Positions 15,560 through 23,643 of a DNA stretch of 25,118 nt are shown one piece after another (the stretch's first letter is position 1; the number at the start of each line of letters is the position of its first letter). The translations under genes were made by a program, and so were the position numbers. This DNA is from Thiotrichaceae bacterium UBA4486 (GTDB lineage: Bacteria > Pseudomonadota > Gammaproteobacteria > Eutrophobiales > Eutrophobiaceae): NCBI GenBank assembly GCA_002389045.1, contig DGNS01000016.1:1-25118 (forward strand), in the 5' to 3' direction. The notes under the pieces were generated by a model. It had not been told where the DNA came from. It saw only the letters and a program-made list of their open reading frames with translations, and ran no database searches.

Positions 15560-16432
15560 ATGGCTTCTGACTCGCACGCGCCTGCTTCAGCAACCGAATA
15601 CATTACTCACCATATCCAGAATATGACCTGGGGCCAGTTGCCCGCGGGTTACGAGCGCGCCGACGGCCATGTACTGGAGCAGGCCACCTGGACCCTGGCG
15701 CACAGCGCGCAGGAAGCCAGGGACATGGGCTTCTGGGCCTTTCACCTGGATTCACTGGGCTGGGCTGTATTTCTGGGTTTTATTTTCTGTTTCTGTTTCT
15801 ACCGGGTGGCGAAAAAAGCCTCCCTGGGCGTACCCAGCAAGTGGGCCAATTTCCTGGAAATGCTGGTGGAAATGGTCGACAAGAGCGTCAAGGAATCCTT
15901 TCATGCCAAAAGCGAGGTGATAGCGCCGCTGTCACTGACAATTTTCTGCTGGGTCTTTCTGATGAACCTGATGGACCTCGTGCCGGTGGATTTGCTGCCG
16001 GAAATTGCGCAATGGATTTCCGGTGATCCGCACCTGTATTTCAAGGTCGTCCCGACCACCGATCCCAATGTCACCTTCGCCATGTCGTTCATGGTTTTTT
16101 TACTGATCATTTACTACAGCATCAAGAGCAAGGGTATCGGCGGGTTTGTCGGTGAACTGACCCTGCAGCCGTTCGGCAAGTGGATGCTGCCGTTTAACCT
16201 GATACTGGAAGGCGTGGCGTTGCTGGCCAAGCCGGTTTCACTGGCGCTGCGACTTTTCGGTAATCTCTACGCGGGTGAATTGATCTTTATATTGATTGCA
16301 CTTCTCGGCTGGTGGCAATTGCCTGCGCATTTTATCTGGGCTGTGTTTCATATTCTGATCATCATTTTACAGGCGTTTATTTTCATGATGCTGACCATCG
16401 TCTACCTGAGTATGGCGACCGAGCATCATTAA
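15560..16432 (+). CDS. atpB: F1Fo ATP synthase subunit a
   Basis: The 290-residue Fo stator subunit contains the half-channels for proton translocation. The essential arginine is Arg231 in SLALRLFGNLYAGE (227-240), with Glu240 at the position of E. coli Glu219. Hydrophobic segments lie near 66-82, 120-142, 170-188, 210-230, 238-258 and 262-283. The N-terminal region (1-60) is long and periplasmic, as in E. coli (271 residues in total). The ATG at 15560 has a weak GGAA site. Confidence 0.95.
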   Translation: MASDSHAPASATEYITHHIQNMTWGQLPAGYERADGHVLEQATWTLAHSAQEARDMGFWAFHLDSLGWAVFLGFIFCFCFYRVAKKASLGVPSKWANFLEMLVEMVDKSVKESFHAKSEVIAPLSLTIFCWVFLMNLMDLVPVDLLPEIAQWISGDPHLYFKVVPTTDPNVTFAMSFMVFLLIIYYSIKSKGIGGFVGELTLQPFGKWMLPFNLILEGVALLAKPVSLALRLFGNLYAGELIFILIALLGWWQLPAHFIWAVFHILIIILQAFIFMMLTIVYLSMATEHH

Positions 16433-16473
16433 CTGTATGAATTTGTACTAACCATTACATTTCGGAGGAAATC

Positions 16474-16740
16474 ATGGAATCTATCTTTGCATTTACAGCG
16501 TTGGGCGTATTGCTCGTTCTGGGTATGGGCGCGTTCGGTACCGCTATCGGCTTCGGTATACTCGGGGGTAAATTCCTCGAAGGCGCCGCCCGTCAGCCGG
16601 AACTGGCACCCATGCTTCAGGTAAAGATGTTTCTGGTTGCCGGTCTTATCGACGCGGTTACCATGATCGGTATCGGTTTCGGCATGTGGTTCACCTTTGC
16701 CAACCCCTACGTTGAGGCTGCCAGGGCACTGGCCGGTTAA
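16474..16740 (+). CDS. atpE: F1Fo ATP synthase subunit c
   Basis: The 88-residue hairpin protein forms the rotor ring. Helix 1 carries GMGAFGTAIGFGILGGKFLEG (17-37), the polar loop is ARQPE (39-43), and helix 2 holds the proton-carrying Asp60 in GLIDAVTMI. The Na+-type ligand set (Gln in helix 1, Glu-Thr in helix 2) is absent, so it should be proton-coupled. Phe21 and Phe27 occur in the glycine-rich helix 1, which is a mild oddity. A strong GGAGG at 16464-16468 precedes the ATG by 5 nt, consistent with the high copy number needed for this subunit. Confidence 0.96.
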   Translation: MESIFAFTALGVLLVLGMGAFGTAIGFGILGGKFLEGAARQPELAPMLQVKMFLVAGLIDAVTMIGIGFGMWFTFANPYVEAARALAG

Positions 16741-16773
16741 TAACACACCTGAATCTGATCAAGAGGCATTTAA

Positions 16774-17244
16774 ATGAACTTTAATGCGACATTTTTCGGC
16801 CAGCTCATCGCTTTCGCGGTGTTTGTCTGGTTCTGCATGAAGTTCATCTGGCCGTTGTTGCTGGGCATGATCGAGGAGCGCGAAAAGCGCATAGCCGACG
16901 GTCTGGCCGCAGCGGAAAAGGGTGAACAGAAACTCGAGCAGGCGGAACAGCGTCTGACCGAGGCTGTGGAAGAAGGCAAGAACAGGGCCGCTGATATCAT
17001 TGCCCAGGCGCAGAAACGCGGCGATGAAATCGTCGAAGAAGCCAAGCAGAACGCCAGGGTCGAGGGCCAGCGGCAACTGGATGCCGCCCGCGGTGAAATC
17101 GAGCAGGAAAAGGAACAGGCGCGCCAGGAACTCAGGCAACAGGTGGCCATGCTGGCCATTGCCGGCGCCGAGCAGATCCTGATGCGCGAAGTTGACCGCA
17201 ATGCGCACAACGACGTGCTCAACAAACTCGGCGCGGACCTGTAA
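16774..17244 (+). CDS. atpF: F1Fo ATP synthase subunit b
   Basis: The 156-residue peripheral stalk subunit has one N-terminal transmembrane helix (about 8-29, FGQLIAFAVFVWFCMKFIWP). A long, charged, alanine-rich right-handed coiled coil (35-140) follows, which dimerises and ends in the delta-binding segment (LAIAGAEQILMREVDRNAH). The length equals E. coli AtpF (156). AGAGG precedes the ATG. A single b gene means a homodimeric stalk, as in non-photosynthetic proteobacteria. Confidence 0.95.
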   Translation: MNFNATFFGQLIAFAVFVWFCMKFIWPLLLGMIEEREKRIADGLAAAEKGEQKLEQAEQRLTEAVEEGKNRAADIIAQAQKRGDEIVEEAKQNARVEGQRQLDAARGEIEQEKEQARQELRQQVAMLAIAGAEQILMREVDRNAHNDVLNKLGADL

Positions 17245-17246
17245 TC

Positions 17247-17783
17247 ATGCAGGAAAAGGTCACTATCGCCCGACCCTATGCCCAGGCGGCATTTGAAGTG
17301 GCACGCGAGGAAGGCACGCTGGATCAATGGTCCGCGTTGATTGAACGCCTCGGTATCGTGGTCTCCGATCCGCTCATGCGCGCGGTCATTGGTAATCCGA
17401 AACTGGATGAAGCCAGACTCGCTACCCTGGTTACCGAACTCTGTGGCGATACTGTCTTCGACAGCGGGCGGAATTTTATCCGCATCCTGGTCGATGCAGA
17501 CCGGCTCAATGTGGCGCCGGAAATCCATGGCCTTTTCGAATCAAAAAAGGCGCGCGAGATCGGTCTTTCACAGGTGTCCGTGACCACGGCGTGGGAACTC
17601 AGCGAAGAGCAACAATCCGCTATCCGCGATGTCATGTCAAAACGGCTCGGTACACAGATCGAGATCAGCAGCGAGGTCGACTCGTCATTGATCGGTGGCG
17701 CCATTATTCGCGCGGGGGATTCGGTCATTGATGTCTCGTTGCGCGGCAGATTGAATGACCTGACCAACGAATTTGCAAGTTAA
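17247..17783 (+). CDS. atpH: F1Fo ATP synthase subunit delta
   Basis: This 178-residue F1 subunit (177 in E. coli) links the top of the alpha3beta3 head to the b stalk. An N-terminal helical domain (ARPYAQAAFEVAREEGTLDQW at 8-28) and the C-terminal signature SLIGGAIIRAGDSVIDVSLRGRLNDL (149-174) are intact. It begins 2 nt after the atpF stop, so it is probably translated by coupling; no separate ribosome-binding site is evident. Confidence 0.95.
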   Translation: MQEKVTIARPYAQAAFEVAREEGTLDQWSALIERLGIVVSDPLMRAVIGNPKLDEARLATLVTELCGDTVFDSGRNFIRILVDADRLNVAPEIHGLFESKKAREIGLSQVSVTTAWELSEEQQSAIRDVMSKRLGTQIEISSEVDSSLIGGAIIRAGDSVIDVSLRGRLNDLTNEFAS

Positions 17784-17807
17784 GACTTAAATACAGAGGA
17801 ACAACCT

Positions 17808-19349
17808 ATGACAATCAGTGCTACCGAAATAAGCGATCTGATTAAGAAAAAGATCCAGGAACTCGATCTTGATACCGAGGCACGCACCGAGGGCACCGTG
17901 GTCAGCCTGGCCGACGGCATTGCGCGCATCCACGGCCTCAGCGATGTCATGCAGGGTGAAATGATCGAATTCCCCGACAATACCTACGGCCTGGCGCTGA
18001 ACCTGGAGCGGGATTCAGTGGGCGCCGTTATCCTGGGTAAATACGAACATATTTCCGAAGGCGATACCGTCAAGTGCACCAAGCGCATTCTCGAGGTGCC
18101 GATAGGCGAGGCCCTGCTCGGCCGTGTCGTCGACTCCCTCGGCATGCCTATCGACGGCAAGGGCGCCATCGATGCGAAAGAGTCCGCGCCTATTGAAAAG
18201 ATTGCCCCCGGCGTTATCGCCCGGCAATCCGTTTCCCAGCCTGTACAATCCGGATTGAAGTCCATTGATGCCATGGTCCCGGTCGGCCGTGGCCAGCGTG
18301 AGTTGATCATCGGTGACCGCCAGACCGGTAAAACCGCGGTCGCCATTGATACGATCATCAACCAGAAAGGCACCGGCATTAAATGCATCTACGTGGCCAT
18401 CGGCCAGAAGGCCTCTTCCATCAACACCGTAATTCGCAAACTGGAAGAGCACGGCGCCATGGAACACACCATCGTGGTGGCGGCGAGTGCTTCCGATTCT
18501 GCAGCCATGCAGTACATCGCGCCGTACTCCGGATGCTCCATGGGTGAATACTTCCGTGATCGCGGCGAGGACGCACTGATCATATATGATGATTTGACCA
18601 AGCAGGCCTGGGCCTATCGCCAGATCTCGCTGTTGCTGAAACGCCCGCCGGGTCGTGAAGCCTATCCCGGTGATGTGTTTTACCTGCATTCACGCCTGCT
18701 CGAACGCGCTTCCCGCGTCAATGCAAACTACGTTGAAAAGATCACCAATGGCGAGGTCAAGGGCAAGACCGGTTCACTGACCGCCCTGCCGATCATCGAA
18801 ACCCAGGCCGGTGACGTCTCGGCCTTCGTTCCGACCAACGTCATATCCATTACCGACGGCCAGATCTTCCTGGAAACCGACCTCTTCAACTCCGGTTTCC
18901 GTCCGGCCATCAACGCCGGCCTGTCGGTCTCCCGCGTCGGTGGCGCCGCGCAGACCAAGATCATCAAGAAGCTGGGTGGCGGTGTGCGCCTGGCCCTGGC
19001 CCAGTATCGGGAACTGGCGGCGTTTTCACAGTTTGCCTCCGATCTCGATGAAGCCACCCGCAAACAGCTCGAACGCGGTCAGCGCGTCATGGAACTGATG
19101 AAACAGAAGCAGTACTCGCCCATGACCGTGGCCCAGATGGCCGTCAGCCTCTACTCAGCCGAGCATGGTTATCTTGATGACATCGAACTCGACAAGATCG
19201 GCGCTTTCGAGGCGGCACTGCACAGTTTCATGGGCAGTGAAAAGAGTGACCTCATGAATTCCATCAACGAGTCCGGCGATCTGACCGATGACATCGAAAA
19301 CGGTATCAAGTCATCGATCGATGAATTCAAGGCCAACCACACCTGGTAA
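17808..19349 (+). CDS. atpA: F1Fo ATP synthase subunit alpha
   Basis: The 513-residue product (513 in E. coli) has Walker A GDRQTGKT (169-176), which binds the non-catalytic nucleotide. Arg376 in GLSVSRVGGAAQ (371-382) is the arginine finger completing the catalytic site on beta. The N-terminal IQELDLDTEARTEGTVVSLADGIARI region (16-41) docks delta and forms the crown barrel. GAGGAAC precedes the ATG by about 6 nt. A 79-nt spacer with a decayed inverted heptad array separates it from atpG. Confidence 0.97.
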   Translation: MTISATEISDLIKKKIQELDLDTEARTEGTVVSLADGIARIHGLSDVMQGEMIEFPDNTYGLALNLERDSVGAVILGKYEHISEGDTVKCTKRILEVPIGEALLGRVVDSLGMPIDGKGAIDAKESAPIEKIAPGVIARQSVSQPVQSGLKSIDAMVPVGRGQRELIIGDRQTGKTAVAIDTIINQKGTGIKCIYVAIGQKASSINTVIRKLEEHGAMEHTIVVAASASDSAAMQYIAPYSGCSMGEYFRDRGEDALIIYDDLTKQAWAYRQISLLLKRPPGREAYPGDVFYLHSRLLERASRVNANYVEKITNGEVKGKTGSLTALPIIETQAGDVSAFVPTNVISITDGQIFLETDLFNSGFRPAINAGLSVSRVGGAAQTKIIKKLGGGVRLALAQYRELAAFSQFASDLDEATRKQLERGQRVMELMKQKQYSPMTVAQMAVSLYSAEHGYLDDIELDKIGAFEAALHSFMGSEKSDLMNSINESGDLTDDIENGIKSSIDEFKANHTW

Positions 19350-19394
19350 TTATCGGGATCTGAAAGCGAGCATTATTTATGATGAATTATCTAT

Positions 19395-19432
19395 CTGAAG
19401 TCTGTCATCTGGTTACCGGTATCTGATCATGG
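19395..19432 (-). repeat. heptad array 3, inverted, covering the atpG start
   Basis: On the plus strand the trinucleotides CTG, CTG, CTG, CCG and CTG occur at 19395, 19402, 19409, 19416 and 19423, exactly 7 nt apart. On the minus strand they read as NNNNCAG units with prefixes actt, atga, taac (before CAG), atac (before CGG) and tgat (before CAG). Another CTG at 19360 is in the same register five units upstream, so the array may once have been longer. The atpG start codon (19429) lies in the next unit. The units are more diverged than in the other arrays. Confidence 0.65.
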
Positions 19433-20292
19433 CTGGAGCTAAAGAAATCAGAAGCAAGATCAGCAGTGTAAAAAATACACAGAAGATCACCAAGGCCATG
19501 GAAATGGTGGCCGCCAGCAAGATGCGCAAGGCCCAGGATCGCATGAAGGCCGCGCGGCCCTACGCGGACAAGATCAGAAACGTCATTGCGCATCTCGGTC
19601 ACGCCAATCCCGAATATCATCATCCTTTCCTGACGCCGCGAGCGGAAGTGAAAAGCATAGGCCTGATCATCGTCTCCACTGATCGCGGCCTGTGCGGCGG
19701 CCTGAACTCCAACCTGTTCAGGGAAACCCTGCGGCGTATGCAGGCCTGGGAAGAAGAAGGCAAGGAAATCAAACTGTGCATTATCGGCTCGAAGGCCGCC
19801 GGCTTCTTCGGCCGCCTTGGCGGTGAGGTGCTCGGCCAGCTTACCGGCATGGGAGATACACCGGGCGTGGATGAACTGATCGGTACCGTCAAGATCATGC
19901 TGGATGCCTACATCAAGGGCGAGATCGACGAGCTTTACATCGTCTCCAACGATTTTGTGAATTCCATGACCCAGTCGCCCGTGGTTGAGGAACTGATTCC
20001 GGTTGAACCCGAACAACAGGACGAATACAAGCATCACTGGGATTATATCTACGAACCCGATGCCCAGGAGGTGCTCGATGTGCTGCTTGAACGTTACATT
20101 GAATCCCTGGTTTACCAGCGTGTCGTCGAAAACATCGCCTCCGAACAGGCCGCGCGCATGGTTGCCATGAAGAGTGCATCCGATAACGCCGGTCAGCTTA
20201 TCGACGAGTTGCAGCTTATTTACAACAAGGCCCGGCAGGCTGCGATCACACAGGAACTGTCCGAGATCGTTAGTGGTGCTGCGGCGGTTTGA
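19429..20292 (+). CDS. atpG: F1Fo ATP synthase subunit gamma
   Basis: The 287-residue central rotor shaft subunit (287 in E. coli) has the N-terminal helix AKEIRSKISSVKNTQKITKAMEMVAASKMRKAQ (4-36), the Rossmann-like middle with STDRGLCGGLNSNLF (83-97), and the C-terminal helix SASDNAGQLIDELQLIYNKARQAAITQELSEIVSGA. All are typical. The start ATG is preceded by ccggtatctgatc, which has no Shine-Dalgarno match. This contrasts with atpE, atpF, atpA and atpD. The gene is bracketed by heptad arrays in opposite orientations (array 3 before it, array 4 overlapping its stop codon). Confidence 0.96.
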   Translation: MAGAKEIRSKISSVKNTQKITKAMEMVAASKMRKAQDRMKAARPYADKIRNVIAHLGHANPEYHHPFLTPRAEVKSIGLIIVSTDRGLCGGLNSNLFRETLRRMQAWEEEGKEIKLCIIGSKAAGFFGRLGGEVLGQLTGMGDTPGVDELIGTVKIMLDAYIKGEIDELYIVSNDFVNSMTQSPVVEELIPVEPEQQDEYKHHWDYIYEPDAQEVLDVLLERYIESLVYQRVVENIASEQAARMVAMKSASDNAGQLIDELQLIYNKARQAAITQELSEIVSGAAAV

Positions 20293-20353
20293 TCCAGATC
20301 ACAGTCAACAGATTACAGATTACAGATTACAGACTACAGACTACAGACTACAG
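20291..20353 (+). repeat. heptad (NNNNCAG) tandem array 4 between atpG and atpD
   Basis: Nine perfect-register units carry CAG in every copy. The four-base prefixes are gatc, atca, tcaa, atta, atta, atta, acta, acta and acta. The first unit overlaps the last two bases of the atpG stop codon (TGA at 20290-20292). The array occupies 63 nt of the 102-nt atpG-atpD spacer; the remaining 41 nt carry the AGAGGAAC ribosome-binding site of atpD. The block structure, with neighbours differing by one base, suggests local duplication of units. Confidence 0.9.
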
Positions 20354-20394
20354 GTTTTATATTTAAACGCGAAAATACCAAGAGGAACTAAACA

Positions 20395-21798
20395 ATGAGT
20401 TCTGGAGAAATTGTACAAATCATCGGCGCCGTGGTGGATGTCGAGTTTCCGGGTGATTCCATTCCGAAAATTTACGATGCATTGCTGGTGGATGCCGAAG
20501 GTGTGAATACGACCCTGGAAGTGCAGCAACAGCTGGGTGATGGTGTGGTCAGAACGATTGCACTGGGCTCCACCGACGGTTTGCAGCGCGGACTCAAGGT
20601 GAATAACACCGGTGCAGCCATCTCCATCCCGGTCGGCGTCAATACCCTCGGCCGCATCATGAACGTACTCGGTGAGCCCATCGATGAGTGCGGCGAGATC
20701 AATGCGGAGGAAACCATGGAGATCCACCGCGCGGCGCCTAAATTCACCGAACTCAGTCCCAGTACCGAACTGCTGGAAACCGGCATCAAGGTCATCGACC
20801 TGATTGTGCCGTTCGCCAAGGGCGGCAAGATTGGCCTGTTCGGCGGCGCCGGTGTCGGCAAGACGGTCAACATGATGGAACTCATCAACAATATCGCCAC
20901 CCAGCATTCGGGTCTTTCCGTGTTCGCCGGTGTCGGTGAACGTACCCGCGAAGGCAACGACTTCTATTTCGAAATGCAGGAAGCCGGCGTGGTCAACGTG
21001 GAGGATTTCTCCAAGTCCAAGGTGTCCATGGTCTATGGCCAGATGAATGAGCCGCCGGGCAACCGCCTGCGCGTCGCACTGACCGGCCTGACACTGGCGG
21101 AAAAATTCCGCGACGAGGGCCGTGACGTACTGCTGTTCATTGATAACATTTACCGTTTTACCCTGGCCGGTGTGGAATGTTCCGCATTGCTGGGCCGCAT
21201 GCCGTCTGCAGTGGGCTATCAGCCGACCCTGGCCGAGGAAATGGGACGCCTGCAGGAACGCATTACTTCCACCAAGACCGGATCCATTACCTCCATCCAG
21301 GCTGTTTACGTGCCCGCAGATGACCTCACTGACCCGTCACCCGCGACCACCTTTGCGCATCTGGATGCGACCGTGGTTCTGTCCCGTCAGATTGCCGAAC
21401 TGGGTATTTATCCGGCTGTGGATCCGCTGGATTCCACCAGCCGTCAGCTGGATCCGCTGGTGGTCGGCCAGGAACATTACGATACCGCCCGCGCCGTTCA
21501 GAATACCCTGCAGCGTTACAAGGAGCTGCGTGACATCATCGCCATCCTCGGCATGGACGAACTTTCTGAAGAGGACAAGCTGATCGTGGCCCGTGCCCGT
21601 AAAATCCAGCGCTTCCTGTCGCAGCCGTATTTCGTGGCCAAGGTCTTCACCGGTCAGGACGGCGAGTTCGTGCCCCTGAAAGAAACCATTCGTGGTTTCC
21701 AGGAAATCGTCGAAGGCAAGCACGACAGTTTACCGGAGCAGGCCTTCTATATGGTCGGCAGCATCGAGCAGGCCATCGAAAAGGCGAAAACACTTTAA
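20395..21798 (+). CDS. atpD: F1Fo ATP synthase subunit beta
   Basis: This 467-residue catalytic subunit (460 in E. coli) has Walker A GGAGVGKT (150-157, Lys156 and Thr157), catalytic Glu182-Arg183 in GERTREGND, Walker B VLLFID (245-250), and the DELSEED lever (388-394) that contacts gamma. All key residues are intact. AGAGGAAC about 8 nt before the ATG at 20395 is a good ribosome-binding site and lies clear of heptad array 4 upstream. Confidence 0.97.
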   Translation: MSSGEIVQIIGAVVDVEFPGDSIPKIYDALLVDAEGVNTTLEVQQQLGDGVVRTIALGSTDGLQRGLKVNNTGAAISIPVGVNTLGRIMNVLGEPIDECGEINAEETMEIHRAAPKFTELSPSTELLETGIKVIDLIVPFAKGGKIGLFGGAGVGKTVNMMELINNIATQHSGLSVFAGVGERTREGNDFYFEMQEAGVVNVEDFSKSKVSMVYGQMNEPPGNRLRVALTGLTLAEKFRDEGRDVLLFIDNIYRFTLAGVECSALLGRMPSAVGYQPTLAEEMGRLQERITSTKTGSITSIQAVYVPADDLTDPSPATTFAHLDATVVLSRQIAELGIYPAVDPLDSTSRQLDPLVVGQEHYDTARAVQNTLQRYKELRDIIAILGMDELSEEDKLIVARARKIQRFLSQPYFVAKVFTGQDGEFVPLKETIRGFQEIVEGKHDSLPEQAFYMVGSIEQAIEKAKTL

Positions 21799-21807
21799 AG
21801 GCAGACT

Positions 21808-22230
21808 ATGGCACATTTACACGTCGACATCGTCAGCGCCGAACACGAGATTTTCTCGGGTGAGGCCGTGATGGTTTTTGCACCGGCCTCCCAGGGCGAG
21901 GTGGGCATTGCACCCGGGCATACGCCGCTGGTGACACAACTGGCTCCCGGTGAGGTCCGTGTCCAACTGGAAAGTGGCGAGGAACAGGGGTTCTATGTGT
22001 CCGGCGGCATGCTCGAGGTGCAGCCACACGTGGTCACCGTGCTTTCGGACTCCGCGGAACGCGCCGAGGATCTTGACGAGGCCGCGGCACTGAAGGCCAG
22101 GGAAGAGGCGGAAAGAGTCTTTCATGACAAGGATGCAAAGATCGAATACGCGACAGCGCGCGCACAACTGGCTGAAGCCGCGGCACAGCTGCAAGCCATT
22201 CAGCGTCTGCGTAAACGCGCAAAGCGGTAA
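21808..22230 (+). CDS. atpC: F1Fo ATP synthase subunit epsilon
   Basis: The 140-residue subunit has an N-terminal beta-sandwich (MAHLHVDIVSAEHEIFSGEA, GEVGIAPGHTPLVTQLAPGEV, FYVSGGMLEVQPHVVTVLSD, about 1-83) that sits on gamma and the c-ring. The C-terminal helical hairpin (87-140, Ala/Glu/Arg-rich) can insert into F1 and inhibit ATP hydrolysis. It starts 9 nt after atpD with AAAGG overlapping the atpD stop region, and it closes the atp operon. Confidence 0.95.
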   Translation: MAHLHVDIVSAEHEIFSGEAVMVFAPASQGEVGIAPGHTPLVTQLAPGEVRVQLESGEEQGFYVSGGMLEVQPHVVTVLSDSAERAEDLDEAAALKAREEAERVFHDKDAKIEYATARAQLAEAAAQLQAIQRLRKRAKR

Positions 22231-22255
22231 AACCCGACCCACAGGCTTTTCTCTC

Positions 22256-22310
22256 TACTGCAGGTGTCAGCCTTCTTTATACTGCAGGTGTCTGCCTTCA
22301 GGCTGACACC
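22256..22310. repeat. short direct and inverted repeats after atpC
   Basis: TACTGCAGGTGTC-A/T-GCCTTC occurs twice, at 22256-22275 and 22280-22299, differing at one base. The second copy can form a hairpin (ggtgtctgcc at 22287-22296 with ggctgacacc at 22301-22310, one mismatch, 4-nt loop). The first copy pairs perfectly with the same right arm (22263-22272 with 22301-22310), so two alternative stems exist. There is no T-run after the stem, so a standard intrinsic terminator for the atp operon is not supported. It is the first element in the 303-nt gene-free gap 22231-22533. Confidence 0.6.
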
Positions 22311-22317
22311 GTATCGA

Positions 22318-22436
22318 AGACTTATGTCCCGTATCCTTCCCTGCGCCCTTGGCGCCTTTGCGAGATCCCCCTGTTTTCAAAAGCCAACCCCATTTTCTCT
22401 CGCCAAGCCGCCAGGAACGCGAAGAAAAATAAGTCT
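22318..22436. repeat. MITE-like imperfect inverted-repeat element
   Basis: A 119-nt stretch is bounded by perfect 8-bp inverted ends (agacttat at 22318-22325, ataagtct at 22429-22436). Its inner arms are imperfectly complementary: the CTTGGCGCCTTTGCGAGA-like segment near 22348-22366 against the TCTCGCCAAGCCGCCAGG-like segment near 22398-22416. The text resembles a common intergenic repeat of GGCG-CTTTGCGAG type. A separate 17-nt direct repeat (gtatcYttccctgcgcc) occurs at 22331-22347 and 22445-22461, the second copy lying outside the right end. I see no coding potential and no clear target-site duplication. The rest of the gap (22462-22533) is AT-rich and may hold the promoter of the glycosyltransferase gene, but no good hexamer pair is evident. 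Confidence 0.5.
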
Positions 22437-22533
22437 CTTGTTCTGTATCTTTCCCTGCGCCTCAGCGGGATCAACATTATTAAATGTATTATGATCAACG
22501 CCAGATAATCCAGGGAACTATAACAAAGCAACC

Positions 22534-23637
22534 ATGAAGCTCGTGGTCATCATGCCGACTTACAACGAGTCGGAAAACATCATCCCCATGCTCAAGGCAT
22601 TGCACGAAGTCTTCAGAGACATCAAGCATACTTGTGAAGTGCTGGTGGTGGATGATAATTCTCCCGACGGTACCGGCGATAAGGTGCGGGAATTCAGCCG
22701 CGACAATCCCGGTGTCCATTTGCTTCCCGGGGAAAAAGCGGGACTGGGTGCTGCCTACCTGCGCGGTATGGAGCATGCGATCAACCACCTGGGCGCGGAC
22801 GCGGTTTTCGAGATGGACGCGGATTTCTCTCACGATCCGGCGGACCTGAAGCGGCTGGTCGCCGAACTCGATGATGGTGCGGATTTCGTGATCGGCAGTC
22901 GCTATGTCCAGGGAGGCACGGTACCGAAAGAGTGGGGCTGGTTGCGAAGACTCAATTCACTGGGCGGCAATTTCGTTGCTCGCTACATTGCCGGGATTTA
23001 CCGGGTACGCGACTGCACAGCGGGTTTTCGCCTGATCCGCGCCGCGTTACTGAAATCCATCGATTTTTCCGAGATCAGGACCCAGGGATATGCCTTCCAG
23101 GTGGCGCTGTTGCACGAGGCGGTGCTGCTGAACGCGGATATACGCGAGGTGCCGGTACATTTTACCGACCGTCGCTACGGTGAGTCGAAGCTGGGCCCGG
23201 GTGATATCCTTGAATTTCTCTACCACATCGGCGGCATCCGCTTTCGCAGTTACAGGACCTTTGTGAAATTCTGCGTCGTGGGCGCCAGCGGCGTGGTGGT
23301 CAACCTCGGCACCATGACACTGCTCATGGCCCTGGGCGTCAACAAATTCATCGCCTCGCCGATTGCCATAGAGGTATCGATTATCACGAATTTCTTTTTC
23401 AACAATTACTGGACCTTCCGCTACCGGAACAACCGCAGCCGCAAGCGTATCCGGGGTCTGAAATTCAACGCGGTATCCTTTGTCGCCCTGTTGGTCAGTT
23501 ACCTGACGTTCGTGTTATTGTCATTGTGGTTTCCGGATGTGGCGCCTCAGGTGCACCAGTTTATCGGTATCATACCGGCCACATTCATCAATTATTTTCT
23601 GAATTCATACTGGACCTTTTCCGAGGATAAACGGTAG
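22534..23637 (+). CDS. DPM1-like glycosyltransferase fused to a GtrA-type membrane domain
   Basis: The 367-residue protein has two parts. Residues 1-235 are a GT2 polyprenyl-phosphate mannosyl/glucosyltransferase: MPTYNESENI (7-16), the nucleotide site VVDDNSPDGTGD (38-49), DAD metal motif in MDADFSHDP (94-102), IGSRYVQGG (120-128), and RRYGESKL (213-220). Residues 242-362 are a GtrA domain with four hydrophobic helices and its typical motifs NFFFNNYWTFRY (286-297) and INYFLNSYWTF (352-362), thought to help flip or position polyprenyl-linked sugars. The fused architecture is known in bacteria and archaea. The likely product is a polyprenyl-phosphate sugar for envelope glycan or protein glycosylation; donor and acceptor are unknown. 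The gene sits between atpC and glmU, which are often direct neighbours in related genomes. No strong ribosome-binding site precedes the ATG. Confidence 0.9.
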   Translation: MKLVVIMPTYNESENIIPMLKALHEVFRDIKHTCEVLVVDDNSPDGTGDKVREFSRDNPGVHLLPGEKAGLGAAYLRGMEHAINHLGADAVFEMDADFSHDPADLKRLVAELDDGADFVIGSRYVQGGTVPKEWGWLRRLNSLGGNFVARYIAGIYRVRDCTAGFRLIRAALLKSIDFSEIRTQGYAFQVALLHEAVLLNADIREVPVHFTDRRYGESKLGPGDILEFLYHIGGIRFRSYRTFVKFCVVGASGVVVNLGTMTLLMALGVNKFIASPIAIEVSIITNFFFNNYWTFRYRNNRSRKRIRGLKFNAVSFVALLVSYLTFVLLSLWFPDVAPQVHQFIGIIPATFINYFLNSYWTFSEDKR

Positions 23638-23643
23638 ACATCT

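Noticed and set aside
22287..22310. An intrinsic terminator for the atp operon
   Set aside because: The stem is followed by gtatcgaagac, without a T-run.
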